DNA of 64,000 bases. Origin: Sulfurimonas sp. RIFOXYB12_FULL_35_9. Its GTDB lineage: Bacteria; Campylobacterota; Campylobacteria; Campylobacterales; Sulfurimonadaceae. The notes beneath the pieces were generated by a model. That model saw only the letters and a list, made by a program, of their open reading frames with translations. It did not search any database and was not told the DNA's origin. A program made the position numbers and the translations under genes. Positions 25,726-34,778 of the stretch are shown here, in pieces. How positions within the stretch are numbered: the stretch's first letter is position 1; each line of letters begins with the position of its first letter. The stretch spans positions 1 through 64,000 of the forward strand of contig MICC01000090.1 in assembly GCA_001829715.1 (NCBI GenBank), in the 5' to 3' direction.

Positions 25726-26045
25726 AAAATATAGTTCAAATTTTAGACAAAAATAAAGCCGAAAATATTGAGGTTTTTGATCTTAGAGCAAAAAATTACT
25801 TTGTTGACTATGCAATCATAGCATCGTCACTCGGTTCTAAACACACGGTAGCTCTGCTTGACCATCTAAGAAGTGAGCTAAAACCGGAAGAAAAGTTCAA
25901 TAACGTAGACGAAAGCAACGACTGGGTTGTTATAGATTTAGGCGATATCCTTATTCATATTATGACGCCTGAATACAGAATAAAGTATGACATGGAGAGT
26001 TTTTTAACTTCTCTAATTGACGGCAAAGAGGGCACACCTTTATAA
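25710..26045 (+). CDS. rsfS: Ribosomal silencing factor RsfS
   Basis: A 111-residue RsfS/DUF143 protein that binds ribosomal protein L14 and blocks subunit joining when nutrients are scarce. Family motifs are KAENIEVFDLRAKNYFVDYAI-like (about 15-35), IIASSLGSKHTVALLDHL and DWVVIDLGDILIHIMTPEYR-like (about 68-87). It is translationally coupled to nadD by a 16-bp overlap and followed by a strong terminator shared with the converging transglycosylase gene. Confidence 0.93.
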   Translation: MQNRIENIVQILDKNKAENIEVFDLRAKNYFVDYAIIASSLGSKHTVALLDHLRSELKPEEKFNNVDESNDWVVIDLGDILIHIMTPEYRIKYDMESFLTSLIDGKEGTPL

Positions 26046-26051
26046 AAACCA

Positions 26052-26078
26052 TGCTTGAGTTTTTTTTAAACTCAAGCA
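26052..26078. terminator. Bidirectional terminator between rsfS and the mltF-like gene
   Basis: The arms TGCTTGAGTTT (26052-26062) and AAACTCAAGCA (26068-26078) are perfect complements around a T5 loop. It lies exactly between two convergent stop codons and can end transcription from both sides. Confidence 0.8.
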
Positions 26079-26079
26079 A

Positions 26080-27501
26080 TTATTCTGTCGTTTTAGCTGG
26101 TAATAAATCTACACTGTTTTTTTGTAAAATATTCATATAATCATAAACCGCATCTACATATTTTACGGCTTCACTGCCTCTCGCATACCCATGTTTTAAT
26201 GTTTTGTGATACTTTTTCTGGGAAAGAAGCGGAAGAACCTTTTTTAAGTCTGTCCAGCTATTTTGATTGAGTCCGATTTGTTGTGCTATTTTTTGAGCAT
26301 CAAGCACATGTCCCATCCCTATATTGTAAGCGGCAAGTGCAAATTTTAGACGATCTTCTCCAACTACTTCATTTGGAACAGCCTTTTTCATGTCATTTAA
26401 ATGTTTTGCTCCACCAAAAATGCTCTCTTTTGGGTGTGTTCTATCTTTTACGCCAAGTCCCTCCGCAGTTATTTGTGTTAGCATCATTAACCCTAAAACT
26501 CCGGTATTGCTTCTTGCATTAGAATCCCAATGGGACTCTTGATAGGAGAGAGCTGCAAGCACAGAAAAAGGTATTTGATATTTTAGAGAAGCTTCTTGAA
26601 AATATTTTTCAAACTGAGGCAATCTAGATTTTATCCTCTCACTAAAGACTGCAGTATCATAATAATCAAAAAAGAGCACATAACTGTAGTAGTGATCTTT
26701 TAGCCTTGCCATCTCTCCGTTTTGTGTAAAAAAGTTAAGCCAAGAGTACATGTCCTCTTTTAGCTCAGGTATATCTTGTGTCAAAATCCACGCTTGCTGC
26801 ACTCTGCTGCTTATATCAAAAGCGAGTGCTATATTTGAAAAATAGCGCTGGTTTAATACATAAATATTTGAATCAACTAAAGTGCAATCTATCTCGTTAG
26901 AGTCAACTTGTGCGATAAGCTCTTCAGTTGAGTAATCTGAAGTATAGGTAGCATTGATATCAAAACCTTCCGCCTTTAAAAACTCTATATTTTCGCTATA
27001 CCCTGTATCTGCCCCTACAACAATTTTAAGTTTGGTTAAATCATCTACACTATTTGGAAATCTTCCATCAACCAACATCTTTTTATGGCAGATAACTTGT
27101 TCCTGAGCTTCAAAATAAGATGGACCGAAATTATAGATTTTTTCTCTCTCTTTTGTTTTTGAGAGAGCCGCCGAGATGATATGAATATCCGGATTTTTAC
27201 TAAATTCGAGAGCCTCTTTTGTGGTATTTACCGTAATAATATTTAGCTTAACTCCCAAGTGCTTTGAGTATGCATTAAGCAAATCGTACTCAAAACCTTT
27301 GGGTCCGTCAGATCCTATGTAGTAAGTAGATGCAGAGTTTAAAAGCACCACATTAAGCACTCCACCCTCTTTTATTTTTGTAAGAGTTTTTGCTCCAATC
27401 TCTTTTTGTGCACCTTGAAAAATAGAATGGCTTATCCAGCCAAAAACAAAGAAATAGATTGCAAAATAAGCAATTGTTGAATTTTTCATAAAATTATTCA
27501 T
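26080..27501 (-). CDS. MltF-like membrane-bound lytic transglycosylase
   Basis: A 473-residue cell-wall enzyme. An N-terminal signal or anchor helix (about 10-28) is followed by a solute-binding-protein-3-like domain (about 45-275, with [16 protein letters not shown]) and an SLT lysozyme-like domain (about 300-470). The catalytic glutamate is E322 in [15 protein letters not shown], and GVLGLMMLT plus [13 protein letters not shown] are SLT motifs. The amino-acid-binding-like domain probably regulates activity, as in MltF of Pseudomonas. It is separated by 23 bp from the histidine kinase upstream and may be co-transcribed. Confidence 0.9.
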   Translation of the reverse strand: MNNFMKNSTIAYFAIYFFVFGWISHSIFQGAQKEIGAKTLTKIKEGGVLNVVLLNSASTYYIGSDGPKGFEYDLLNAYSKHLGVKLNIITVNTTKEALEFSKNPDIHIISAALSKTKEREKIYNFGPSYFEAQEQVICHKKMLVDGRFPNSVDDLTKLKIVVGADTGYSENIEFLKAEGFDINATYTSDYSTEELIAQVDSNEIDCTLVDSNIYVLNQRYFSNIALAFDISSRVQQAWILTQDIPELKEDMYSWLNFFTQNGEMARLKDHYYSYVLFFDYYDTAVFSERIKSRLPQFEKYFQEASLKYQIPFSVLAALSYQESHWDSNARSNTGVLGLMMLTQITAEGLGVKDRTHPKESIFGGAKHLNDMKKAVPNEVVGEDRLKFALAAYNIGMGHVLDAQKIAQQIGLNQNSWTDLKKVLPLLSQKKYHKTLKHGYARGSEAVKYVDAVYDYMNILQKNSVDLLPAKTTE

Positions 27502-27524
27502 TTTAGCAGTTTACACTCAAAAAC

Positions 27525-28799
27525 TTATGCAAATATAAAACGGTTGATACCGTTATCATACTCATGTGCTAAAACTTGTCCATGAGCTTTTAAGATGGAA
27601 TCAACCAGATATAGCCCAAGCCCAAAACTATTTTTAGAAGGATTGTCTTTTGTAAAAGGTTCAATATAGTACTGTAGAGGGTGTGCTATGCAAGCTCCTT
27701 TGCTCTCAAAACAGAGTTCATTATTCTTTACCAAAATCCTTACATGTGCGTCGGTTGAGTACTTGATGCCGTTATCTATCATATTTTTTATAGCCGTAGT
27801 ATAGAGCCTATAGTTTGCACTTATTTTATGTGCTGCATCTACCTCTACATCTATAGAACTTTTCTCAATCATCGCCATATCGATAGCCCCGTCAATAATG
27901 TCAACAAGACGGTACTCTTTAAATTCTGCCTTATCCCCAAGACTTGTCACCTCTTCTATAAGGGCAAATTCATTAATAAGCGACTCTAGGCGACCGAAAA
28001 TAGAACAAAATCTATCTTTTTGTTTTTGAGATTCCAGCATTTGGGTTGCTATGGTTCCCTTTGCTATAGGAGTTTTTAGCTCATGCATAATATTTCTCAA
28101 AAAAAGAGTTCTTGATTCTAAGATAGTGTTTATTTTTTCTCTTGTTGATTCAAGCTCGTTTGATATGAGTGAAATTTCATCACACCCTTTTGTTTTAAAA
28201 GAGACATTCATATCTCCGTTACCGTAGAGTGCAATTTTTTTTCTAAGTCTGATAAGCGGACGCAATTTTTGTAAAATCAACACAAATGAAAAAGAGAGTA
28301 TCGCTATTATTATCAAATATGCGTAAGCAACATTCCAGTATTTATATGGCTTTAAATCCTCATCCAAAATAAGTACGGAAGATGAAGGAGACTCAATATT
28401 AAAATATATCTTCTTGTTAAATTCAAGCATAGTGGCTTTTAAATCTGTAATAACCTTTTTAGTATAGAGACCTTTTTGGGAAAGCATCAAAGAAGCATCA
28501 ATACTTTTGAAATCTTTTTTCTTTAAAACTTCTGCATTTTTTAAAATATTATCTATTACTCTTCTATCTTTTTCAAGTACAAACTCATAAATGGCTAAAT
28601 TTGCTTCAAGCATAATCTGAGAGGTGACTTCCTGCTCATGTTGACGAAATATCTGGGTAATAGTTGCATGTTTTGTAAAAATATGATCTATATAGTGCTG
28701 TTTATTTAGTTGAAAGAATTTCCAAAAGACGACGCTCACACTTACCAAGGTAACGGTAAGTGCAAATAAAACGGTAATTAAGACGGCATGCTGACGCAT
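27525..28799 (-). CDS. Sensor histidine kinase (ArsS-like)
   Basis: A 424-residue membrane kinase. Transmembrane helices at about 8-28 and 158-176 flank a periplasmic sensor of some 130 residues, followed by a HAMP-like linker, the H box RNIMHELKTP with H239, an N box around KNMIDNGIKYS and a degenerate ATP-lid ending in FGLGLYLVDSIL. The short catalytic domain resembles ArsS/HP0165 of Helicobacter, which senses acid; the stimulus here is unknown. It lies 18 bp downstream of its response regulator and forms one unit with it. Confidence 0.87.
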   Translation of the reverse strand: MRQHAVLITVLFALTVTLVSVSVVFWKFFQLNKQHYIDHIFTKHATITQIFRQHEQEVTSQIMLEANLAIYEFVLEKDRRVIDNILKNAEVLKKKDFKSIDASLMLSQKGLYTKKVITDLKATMLEFNKKIYFNIESPSSSVLILDEDLKPYKYWNVAYAYLIIIAILSFSFVLILQKLRPLIRLRKKIALYGNGDMNVSFKTKGCDEISLISNELESTREKINTILESRTLFLRNIMHELKTPIAKGTIATQMLESQKQKDRFCSIFGRLESLINEFALIEEVTSLGDKAEFKEYRLVDIIDGAIDMAMIEKSSIDVEVDAAHKISANYRLYTTAIKNMIDNGIKYSTDAHVRILVKNNELCFESKGACIAHPLQYYIEPFTKDNPSKNSFGLGLYLVDSILKAHGQVLAHEYDNGINRFIFA

Positions 28800-28817
28800 A
28801 GAATCTCCTTTTTAGAG

Positions 28818-29480
28818 TTACTTAAGGAGTTTATAGCCTACGCCTCTGACGGATTCGATAAGAGACTTGTCTCCGAGTTTGTTTCTAATTCTACCCACCA
28901 TTACGTCAATGCTTTTGTTTGAAGAGTCCTCATTAATCGCATTTACGTTGTGAATCAAATCCTCTCTTGAGACTACTAAACCTTGCTTGGCTATCATGTA
29001 GGACAAAATTCCAAACTCTGCGTTTGTAAGATCTATGTTTCTGCCTTTGTATGTAATCATCATGGATGAAACGTCACATTTAAAATCGCTTTTAGACTCC
29101 TCTTTTTGCTGCGACTTTGCCTCATAGCGTCTCAAAACAGAATGAATCCTAGCTTCAAGTTCACGCGGATCATAAGGCTTTGGAATATAGTCATCCGCCC
29201 CAAGTTCAAGTGCTTTTACCTTGTCGGTAACATCACTTCTGGCAGATGAGATGATAATAGGAATATCTTGTCGCTCACGAATTGCTTCACAAACTTCCAA
29301 ACCGTCCATTCCCGGAAGAGTCAAATCTAAAATAACCAAATCAAATGGCTCCAACTTCAATATACTTACCGCTTTAAAAGGGTCGTCCTCTGTGACAACC
29401 TCAAACTGAAACTGTTGGAGATACTCTGTTAATATCTCCGCCAACTCCAAGTCATCTTCAATCATTAATATTTTTTTCAT
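28818..29480 (-). CDS. OmpR-family response regulator (ArsR/HP0166-like)
   Basis: A 220-residue regulator with a receiver domain (1-120: acidic pocket EDD at 8-10, phospho-acceptor D52 in LDLTLPGMDG, K101 in IPKPYDP) and a C-terminal winged-helix domain (about 130-218, ending VRGVGYKLLK). It partners with the kinase immediately downstream. OmpR-type proteins bind tandem half-sites, which makes it one possible reader of the repeat upstream of the TonB receptor, though nothing shows this directly. Confidence 0.92.
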   Translation of the reverse strand: MKKILMIEDDLELAEILTEYLQQFQFEVVTEDDPFKAVSILKLEPFDLVILDLTLPGMDGLEVCEAIRERQDIPIIISSARSDVTDKVKALELGADDYIPKPYDPRELEARIHSVLRRYEAKSQQKEESKSDFKCDVSSMMITYKGRNIDLTNAEFGILSYMIAKQGLVVSREDLIHNVNAINEDSSNKSIDVMVGRIRNKLGDKSLIESVRGVGYKLLK

Positions 29481-29543
29481 AAATGAATCTTAACAGACAT
29501 CAACTAATAACAAGTTAACAATCTATAAACATTTTTTTCTGCT

Positions 29544-31682
29544 CTAACTATATAACATCGATGTAATATTAAATGCTAAAAAAGCAAGCGAGTAAGCTGC
29601 TATGGATGTAAAAGCCAAAAGATAAAAGAAATATTTTATACCGCCCGCTTCACGTGTAAATACAACCGAAGCCGCCAAACAAGGAAGATATATCATGACT
29701 ACGACTATAAATGCCACTGCCGATGGAAGCGGAATATTTTTAGATATTATCTCTTTTAACGAGCTGTTCTCTTCATCTACATCCTTACCCAGAGCATATA
29801 AAACACCAAGAGTCGAAACTACAACCTCTTTCGCCGCAAGCCCTGTTTGAAGTGCTACGCTCATCTTCCAGTCAAACCCAAGCGGTGCAAAAACAGGCTC
29901 TGAAAATTTACCGATTTGACCTAAATAACTCTGCTCTAAATGTGCTTCTAAAAGTTCATTTTCTATATTTTGCTTCTCATCCTGAGTCTGTGCATTTTCG
30001 ATTTTTGCACCATATTTCTCTTTAAGATCTAAATTGTGAGGATAGTTACTTAAAAACCATATAAGCATTGAAGCCGCTGCAATGAAAGTACCCGCTTTTT
30101 TTAGATACATCAAAGTTTTTGTAACAACCGTATGCCAAATTAGCTTAAAAGAAGGGAGTCTATACTTTGGCATCTCCATAACAAACGGTTCATCTATGCC
30201 TTTAAAAGCGGTGAGTTTCAATATCTTAGCTGCAAAGAGACCAAGCATCGCACCTGTAATATAGATGGCGAAGAGGACATTTCCAGCCATTGACTCCGAA
30301 AAAAACGCACCTGCAAAAAGCACATAAACAGGGAGCCTAGCCCCGCAACTCATAAAACCGATGATAAAAAGAGTCAAAAGTCTATCACGATCATTTTTTA
30401 AGATTCTAGCACTCATGTAAGCCGGAATAGAGCAGCCAAAGCCGGTTACAAGCGGAATAAACGACTGACCATGAAGACCGAATTTATGAAAAAAGCCATC
30501 AAGCAAAAATGCGACTCTCGACATGTAACCCGTACTCTCTAAAAGGGCAATCCCTACAAATAGTATTGCGATATTCGGAACAAACAAAACAACTGCGCCG
30601 ACACCCGATATAACTCCATCCACAACAAGCGAACGAATATCGTCATTTTGGATTGTAGCTCCGACAGTAGAGCCAAACCATGAGAAAAAGGCATCTATCC
30701 AATCCATAGGAATAGAACCTATCTCAAATGTCAACTGAAACAGTGCCCACATAAAAAATAGAAATATCGGTATACCGAATGTTTGGTGTATTAAGATTGA
30801 GTCGATTTTATCGGTAATTGTTTTTTTCTCAATCTCTCTGCTTTGTTTTAAAACCTCGGCAACCACACCTCTGTTAAATGCGGCATATTCACAAGCAAAA
30901 GCCTCTTTTATATCATCGGTGTCATGGTGAAGTTCAACATGTTTTGACGCCTCTATGAGAATCGGCTGCAACTCCGTCCAAATCGGATCATCATGAAGTT
31001 TAGCATACGTTTTTTTATTGTTTTTAAGAAGGTTTATCGCTATGTTTCTATATGAATTTTCATCTTCATACTTATGCTTAGCCAAATACTCCGCTATTAT
31101 CGAGATTTCCTCTTCTACCGCCTCACCGAAGATAAGCTTATGCTCCATAGTCTCATTTTCATACTCTTCTATTATCGCTTCTATAAGTTCACGAATACCC
31201 TCTTTTGTCGCAGCGGAGACTTTTACACAAGGAAATCCAAGAAGCGCAGACATATATTTGTTGTCTATCTCTATGCTCTCTTTTTTTGCTTCATCGCTCA
31301 TATTTAGGGCGACTACCATCTTTTTGCCGACACTCATCAGTTCAGAGGTCAGTTGAAGATTTTTTTCCAAATTGGTAGAATCTACGACATTGATAATGAG
31401 ATCATAATCTTCACTCAATAGATATTGTGTCGTAACTCTCTCTTCGATGGAGTAGTCGCTTAGAGCGTAAGTTCCCGGCAGATCCACTACGGTAAAGTGA
31501 TAATCTTTATAGTCAAATAACACCTCACTCTTCTCAACCGTTACACCCGTAAAATTTCCTACATGCAGATGTGCGTTTGAGATAGAGTTTATAAGCATGC
31601 TTTTGCCGACATTAGGCTGTCCGACAAGTGCTACTTTTATGTGTTTTGCCGTAATGGGACATACTTTTACATTTTTCTTCAT
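29544..31682 (-). CDS. feoB: Ferrous iron transporter FeoB
   Basis: A 712-residue inner-membrane Fe2+ transporter. The N-terminal G domain shows G1 GQPNVGKS (21-28), G3 DLPG (67-70) and G4 NMSD (127-130), followed by a helical spacer and two Gate domains with GYMSRVAFLLDGFFHKFG-like and GCSIPAYMSAR motifs. The start overlaps feoA by 4 bp. Length is normal for Campylobacterota. A candidate Fur box upstream of feoA would make it iron-repressed. Confidence 0.96.
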   Translation of the reverse strand: MKKNVKVCPITAKHIKVALVGQPNVGKSMLINSISNAHLHVGNFTGVTVEKSEVLFDYKDYHFTVVDLPGTYALSDYSIEERVTTQYLLSEDYDLIINVVDSTNLEKNLQLTSELMSVGKKMVVALNMSDEAKKESIEIDNKYMSALLGFPCVKVSAATKEGIRELIEAIIEEYENETMEHKLIFGEAVEEEISIIAEYLAKHKYEDENSYRNIAINLLKNNKKTYAKLHDDPIWTELQPILIEASKHVELHHDTDDIKEAFACEYAAFNRGVVAEVLKQSREIEKKTITDKIDSILIHQTFGIPIFLFFMWALFQLTFEIGSIPMDWIDAFFSWFGSTVGATIQNDDIRSLVVDGVISGVGAVVLFVPNIAILFVGIALLESTGYMSRVAFLLDGFFHKFGLHGQSFIPLVTGFGCSIPAYMSARILKNDRDRLLTLFIIGFMSCGARLPVYVLFAGAFFSESMAGNVLFAIYITGAMLGLFAAKILKLTAFKGIDEPFVMEMPKYRLPSFKLIWHTVVTKTLMYLKKAGTFIAAASMLIWFLSNYPHNLDLKEKYGAKIENAQTQDEKQNIENELLEAHLEQSYLGQIGKFSEPVFAPLGFDWKMSVALQTGLAAKEVVVSTLGVLYALGKDVDEENSSLKEIISKNIPLPSAVAFIVVVMIYLPCLAASVVFTREAGGIKYFFYLLAFTSIAAYSLAFLAFNITSMLYS

Positions 31683-31918
31683 ATTTTTTCAACCTCTATC
31701 AAATCGGCTTCTACTGCACGAAGAGCTATTCTTGTTTTTCCTACTTTTATCTCTATCGTACTCTTGGCAGGTGCGAGTTCCAGCACTTCTACAACCGCAT
31801 CTTTCATAATTCCAAAAGAGATAAGTCTCTGTTTAAGCTCTGAATCGGCATTTAACTTTGTAATTCTCACCGTACAAGCTTTTTTGCAATCGCTTAATTT
31901 TTTTACTTTATTGGGCAT
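31679..31918 (-). CDS. feoA: FeoA, SH3-like partner of FeoB
   Basis: A 79-residue FeoA protein: an SH3-like beta domain with RLISFGIMKDAVVEVLELAP (about 30-49) and a closing IALRAVEADLIEVE segment. FeoA is needed for FeoB activity, probably through its cytoplasmic G domain. It overlaps feoB by 4 bp and follows a Fur-box-like sequence by 26 bp. Confidence 0.92.
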   Translation of the reverse strand: MPNKVKKLSDCKKACTVRITKLNADSELKQRLISFGIMKDAVVEVLELAPAKSTIEIKVGKTRIALRAVEADLIEVEKI

Positions 31919-31944
31919 ATTCTTCTCTTTTTATCTTTTCATAA

Positions 31945-31959
31945 TGATAATAAATATCA
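31945..31959 (-). promoter_or_regulatory. Candidate Fur box upstream of feoAB
   Basis: TGATAATAAATATCA (reverse complement TGATATTTATTATCA) matches the 7-1-7 Fur consensus TGATAAT-N-ATTATCA at 14 of the 15 positions, counting the free centre. It lies 26 bp upstream of the feoA start in the 59-bp gap after the porin stop, where it would block an feoA promoter. Confidence 0.65.
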
Positions 31960-31977
31960 TGTTAAATACTGGTTAAA

Positions 31978-33204
31978 TTAAAAACTGTAAGAAGCCATTA
32001 TTTGAAGGCGATTCCAGTCGTTTTCAGTTTTAGCAGAACTTTCTTTATCTTTTTCTATTGCATAAATTGCACTGAGAGTAAATTTATCCTTTAGCACGTT
32101 ATATTCTAAACCAATATTTTGCTCTACGATATGTGCTTTATCACCTATACTGTCTGCTTTGCCGTCAAAATCGCCGTAAGCATAAGAGAGAGTAGTCACA
32201 TTGTCTATCTCATATCTTATACCACCGACAATCGCTCTTGCATCACGATCATTTGTTATCTCATCCAAAATCATAGTATCCATGCTTGTAAAGAGTGTTC
32301 CTCCTCCAAATCCGCTAAAACTTGCTTTGCCGCTCTCTTTTTCAGATTTGTTATATGCTGCACTTAGAGTAAATCCGTAAGCTGAAGCCTCCGCCAATAA
32401 GCCATATATAGAAGCTTCGGTACTACTATTGCCAATCTCATTTTCTCTTAAGTATTGAGCTGCTCCCGAAACAGAGAAATCATCAGTTATCCCATGAGTA
32501 AACTTCGCATCTAGATATGTTGCATTTGTTAATTTTGAGATATTGTAATACCAAGCATTTGCTTCTAGTATATCGTTTGAATATGCGATACCGCTAAAGA
32601 GAGTACCGTCTTCACCTGTTTTTATCCATCTTTCATCTAAGCCCGCATCATAACCTTGCCATTTTTCGAGTTTTCCTGCCATAACACTAAAACCAGAAGC
32701 TTCATAAGTAGCGATATATGCTTCAAAAGTATTAAAAATCATTCTTATATCATCGCTGTCTGCCAAAGGAGTATCTATAAGCTGGCGACCAGCACGAAAA
32801 TTAAAACTATCATACTTGTAGTTTAAATATACTTCACTCAGCATACTGTATTTTCCCTCTGATGAAGATAGTTCATCGTTGTGCTTGCTTTCTTTATCTC
32901 CGGTAGCAAAACCTATATCATGTGAGGTTGCAAAAGCCGCAGCTGCACTAAAGCCGTTTAGTTCAGAGAGTTCATATTTTAAATATCCGCCTATTGCTGT
33001 AGCATATATGTTATTTTCACCTGCTTGCTTTTGGTCATATCCCGCATACATAGATCTGAGGTTTCCGGAAACAGCGCTTTTTTCAAACATCTGTGCAAAG
33101 GTTGAAGCTTTATCTTCTTTTGCTTCCACATTTTCATCTGCGGCGATTGCCACACCTGATGTCAAAGTACAAATTAAAAGTATACTTTTTACCGAAATAC
33201 TCAT
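31978..33204 (-). CDS. OprD-like outer-membrane porin
   Basis: A 408-residue porin with a signal peptide (MSISVKSILLICTLTSGVAIA, then ADENVEAKED) and a repeated amphipathic-strand barrel. It contains the OprD-like FRAGRQLIDTPLADSDDIRMI-type segment (about 137-157) and ends MASYSF with a terminal phenylalanine. The substrate is unknown. Two candidate Fur boxes precede it and feoAB follow it on the same strand, which suggests a role in iron supply, perhaps passage of Fe2+ or a ferric chelate. Confidence 0.82.
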   Translation of the reverse strand: MSISVKSILLICTLTSGVAIAADENVEAKEDKASTFAQMFEKSAVSGNLRSMYAGYDQKQAGENNIYATAIGGYLKYELSELNGFSAAAAFATSHDIGFATGDKESKHNDELSSSEGKYSMLSEVYLNYKYDSFNFRAGRQLIDTPLADSDDIRMIFNTFEAYIATYEASGFSVMAGKLEKWQGYDAGLDERWIKTGEDGTLFSGIAYSNDILEANAWYYNISKLTNATYLDAKFTHGITDDFSVSGAAQYLRENEIGNSSTEASIYGLLAEASAYGFTLSAAYNKSEKESGKASFSGFGGGTLFTSMDTMILDEITNDRDARAIVGGIRYEIDNVTTLSYAYGDFDGKADSIGDKAHIVEQNIGLEYNVLKDKFTLSAIYAIEKDKESSAKTENDWNRLQIMASYSF

Positions 33205-33237
33205 ATAAACCCTTTTATTATTTTTAAACTTACGAAA

Positions 33238-33252
33238 TGATAATCACTATCA
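33238..33252 (-). promoter_or_regulatory. Candidate Fur box 1 upstream of the porin
   Basis: TGATAATCACTATCA matches the palindromic 7-1-7 Fur consensus except at one base of the second half. It lies 34 bp upstream of the porin start, overlapping the expected promoter. Confidence 0.65.
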
Positions 33253-33272
33253 GCTTATAAGCTTCTTAATAT

Positions 33273-33287
33273 TGATAACAAGTATCA
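33273..33287 (-). promoter_or_regulatory. Candidate Fur box 2 upstream of the porin
   Basis: TGATAACAAGTATCA keeps the palindromic TGATA...TATCA ends of the Fur consensus and lies 35 bp from box 1. Two boxes in one control region are typical of strongly Fur-repressed genes; it could also influence the divergent pssA promoter. Confidence 0.5.
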
Positions 33288-33324
33288 AATAATTTTTTAA
33301 GGCATTATGTTTGTATAAATTCGT

Positions 33325-33330
33325 TATAAT
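33325..33330 (+). promoter_or_regulatory. -10 element of pssA
   Basis: A perfect TATAAT lies 30 bp before the pssA ATG in an AT-rich intergenic region. Consensus and position only. Confidence 0.5.
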
Positions 33331-33360
33331 TTTATATATTTCAACCATATTAGGCAATAC

Positions 33361-33918
33361 ATGAAATTTCTTTACAATGCATCATCACACTTTAACTTAG
33401 CAAATATGTTTACTTTCGTAAATATCACAGCAGGACTTTTGGCAACTTACTTTATTACTCAAAATAATTTTTTCCTTGCTATTGTACTCGCATGGGTTGG
33501 TGGAGCTTTTGATATATTTGACGGCAAAATAGCTCGAAAATACCATTTATCTAATGAATTTGGCGTTCAGTTGGACAGCTTTGCAGATTTTTTAAGCTTT
33601 GTGCTTGTTCCGGTATTTTTGATTTTTCAAGCAGTTTATACTGTTAATTTTTCTAATGCTTCGATAGTATTAGCAGCTATTGTAAGCATCTACTATGTTA
33701 TCTCAGGACTTAGAAGGCTTATTCAGTTTAATATAAATACGGATGCAGGAGATGTTAAAAAGTTTTTTACAGGTGTTCCGACTCCTCTGGGTGCTATTTT
33801 GCTTTGGATAGTCTACCTAGCATCTATATATGGCATGTTGAACGCTTTTGGCGTTGTACTTCTTATGATAATAATAGGATGGAGCTTAAACTCTAAAATA
33901 AAAGTTCCCCATCTCTAG
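33361..33918 (+). CDS. pssA: CDP-diacylglycerol--serine O-phosphatidyltransferase
   Basis: A 185-residue membrane CDP-alcohol phosphotransferase with several helices. The full catalytic motif DG-x2-AR-x8-G-x3-D-x3-D is present at about residues 53-75 (DGKIARKYHLSNEFGVQLD then SFAD). ADFLSF, GLRRLIQFN and FTGVPTP are features of PssA rather than PgsA. It is shorter than the usual 230-240 residues, lacking some C-terminal helices. The product leads to phosphatidylethanolamine. Confidence 0.88.
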   Translation: MKFLYNASSHFNLANMFTFVNITAGLLATYFITQNNFFLAIVLAWVGGAFDIFDGKIARKYHLSNEFGVQLDSFADFLSFVLVPVFLIFQAVYTVNFSNASIVLAAIVSIYYVISGLRRLIQFNINTDAGDVKKFFTGVPTPLGAILLWIVYLASIYGMLNAFGVVLLMIIIGWSLNSKIKVPHL

Positions 33919-33920
33919 TG

Positions 33921-34304
33921 CTATTTATTATTAATAGCATATTTTCCGCTTCCTAACATAAATATTAGAATCGACATAACAAGATACAAAAACGGAAGTT
34001 CAAATACGGGAGCGCCATGTTTACCCAATGAAAATAATGAATTACCGTATGCCAAAAAAATAGCAACTGCCATATTAAATGCCAGAACTAAAGAGGCAGC
34101 TCTTGCGTACGCTCCAAGAAGAATAAATATCGGTACTACAACTTCTCCAATAAATACACTATAAGCTAAAAATTCAAGAAACCCGGCACTGACAGTTAGC
34201 TGTTTTATGCCATCTATACCGTTTATAACTTTGTCAAATCCATGAAAAAGCATCATGACACCAACACTAACTCTTAAAATAAGTTTTGCTATATCATTTG
34301 TCAT
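33921..34304 (-). CDS. DoxX-family membrane protein
   Basis: A 127-residue DoxX/SURF4-like protein with four helices. The opening LILRVSVGVMMLFHGFDKVING is the family signature, and VFIGEVVVPIFILLGAYAR fits the second helix. DoxX proteins are linked to quinone-dependent thiosulfate oxidation or redox stress in some organisms, but the exact role here is not evident. It follows the 65-residue gene by 5 bp. Confidence 0.82.
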   Translation of the reverse strand: MTNDIAKLILRVSVGVMMLFHGFDKVINGIDGIKQLTVSAGFLEFLAYSVFIGEVVVPIFILLGAYARAASLVLAFNMAVAIFLAYGNSLFSLGKHGAPVFELPFLYLVMSILIFMLGSGKYAINNK

Positions 34305-34309
34305 TTTTT

Positions 34310-34507
34310 TTAACTCTCTTTTTTCTCTGTTCTAAACCTGCAATTTCCTACAGTTATTACTTTACCGCTCTTTATAGCTTCCTTAACATAAGCTAGTGTA
34401 CCTTTTGGATCTGCATCACCAATCTCTTCTTCTATAATTTTTAAGAGAGCATCCTCTTTTGTCATTCTCCATATTTTCTCATAACTATATTGTGTTTCTA
34501 TCTGCAT
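34310..34507 (-). CDS. Small hypothetical protein
   Basis: A 65-residue soluble protein with no recognised family: mostly charged helices (KIWRMTKEDALLKIIEEEIGDAD) followed by LAYVKEAIKSGKVITVGNCRFRTEK, with one cysteine. It has a plausible start (ATG 34507) and is separated from doxX by only 5 bp, so it is probably co-transcribed. It has no coding competitor on the other strand. Function unknown. Confidence 0.6.
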   Translation of the reverse strand: MQIETQYSYEKIWRMTKEDALLKIIEEEIGDADPKGTLAYVKEAIKSGKVITVGNCRFRTEKKES

Positions 34508-34698
34508 AATAAAAATATTCCTCTACTTTTATATCAATTCTTACAATAATATCTAAAAATTAAAAAATTGTAGTTTTTACAGAAGAGCCAAAAATGCACC
34601 CAGCAGTAACTGCGTTATTTTCATCCATTTTTTACACACTATAAACTTAAATAATTTTAAATATAAATTATTTAAATCAAAAACAAAATATATTTGGG

Positions 34699-34704
34699 TA
34701 TAAT
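34699..34704 (+). promoter_or_regulatory. Extended -10 element of the DEAD-box helicase promoter
   Basis: TTGGGTATAATTC holds a perfect TATAAT about 75 bp before the helicase start, with an upstream TGGG. It leaves a leader of around 65 nt containing a perfect palindrome. The 268-bp gap before the gene is otherwise AT-rich and holds only a weak inverted repeat (AAATAATTT at 34649 with AAATTATTT at 34665). Confidence 0.55.
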
Positions 34705-34732
34705 TCGCCAAATATTTTAGGGGAAGATGCCT

Positions 34733-34746
34733 TGTCATTAATGACA
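34733..34746 (+). promoter_or_regulatory. Palindrome in the helicase 5' leader
   Basis: TGTCATTAATGACA is a perfect 14-base palindrome in the untranslated leader, about 33 bases before the start codon and flanked by partly complementary GGGAAGATG and TCATCTCC. It could be a protein-binding site or an RNA stem controlling translation, as seen for cold-responsive helicases in other bacteria. Confidence 0.4.
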
Positions 34747-34778
34747 TGCTTGTATCATCTCCTACTTAAAGGAAAATG

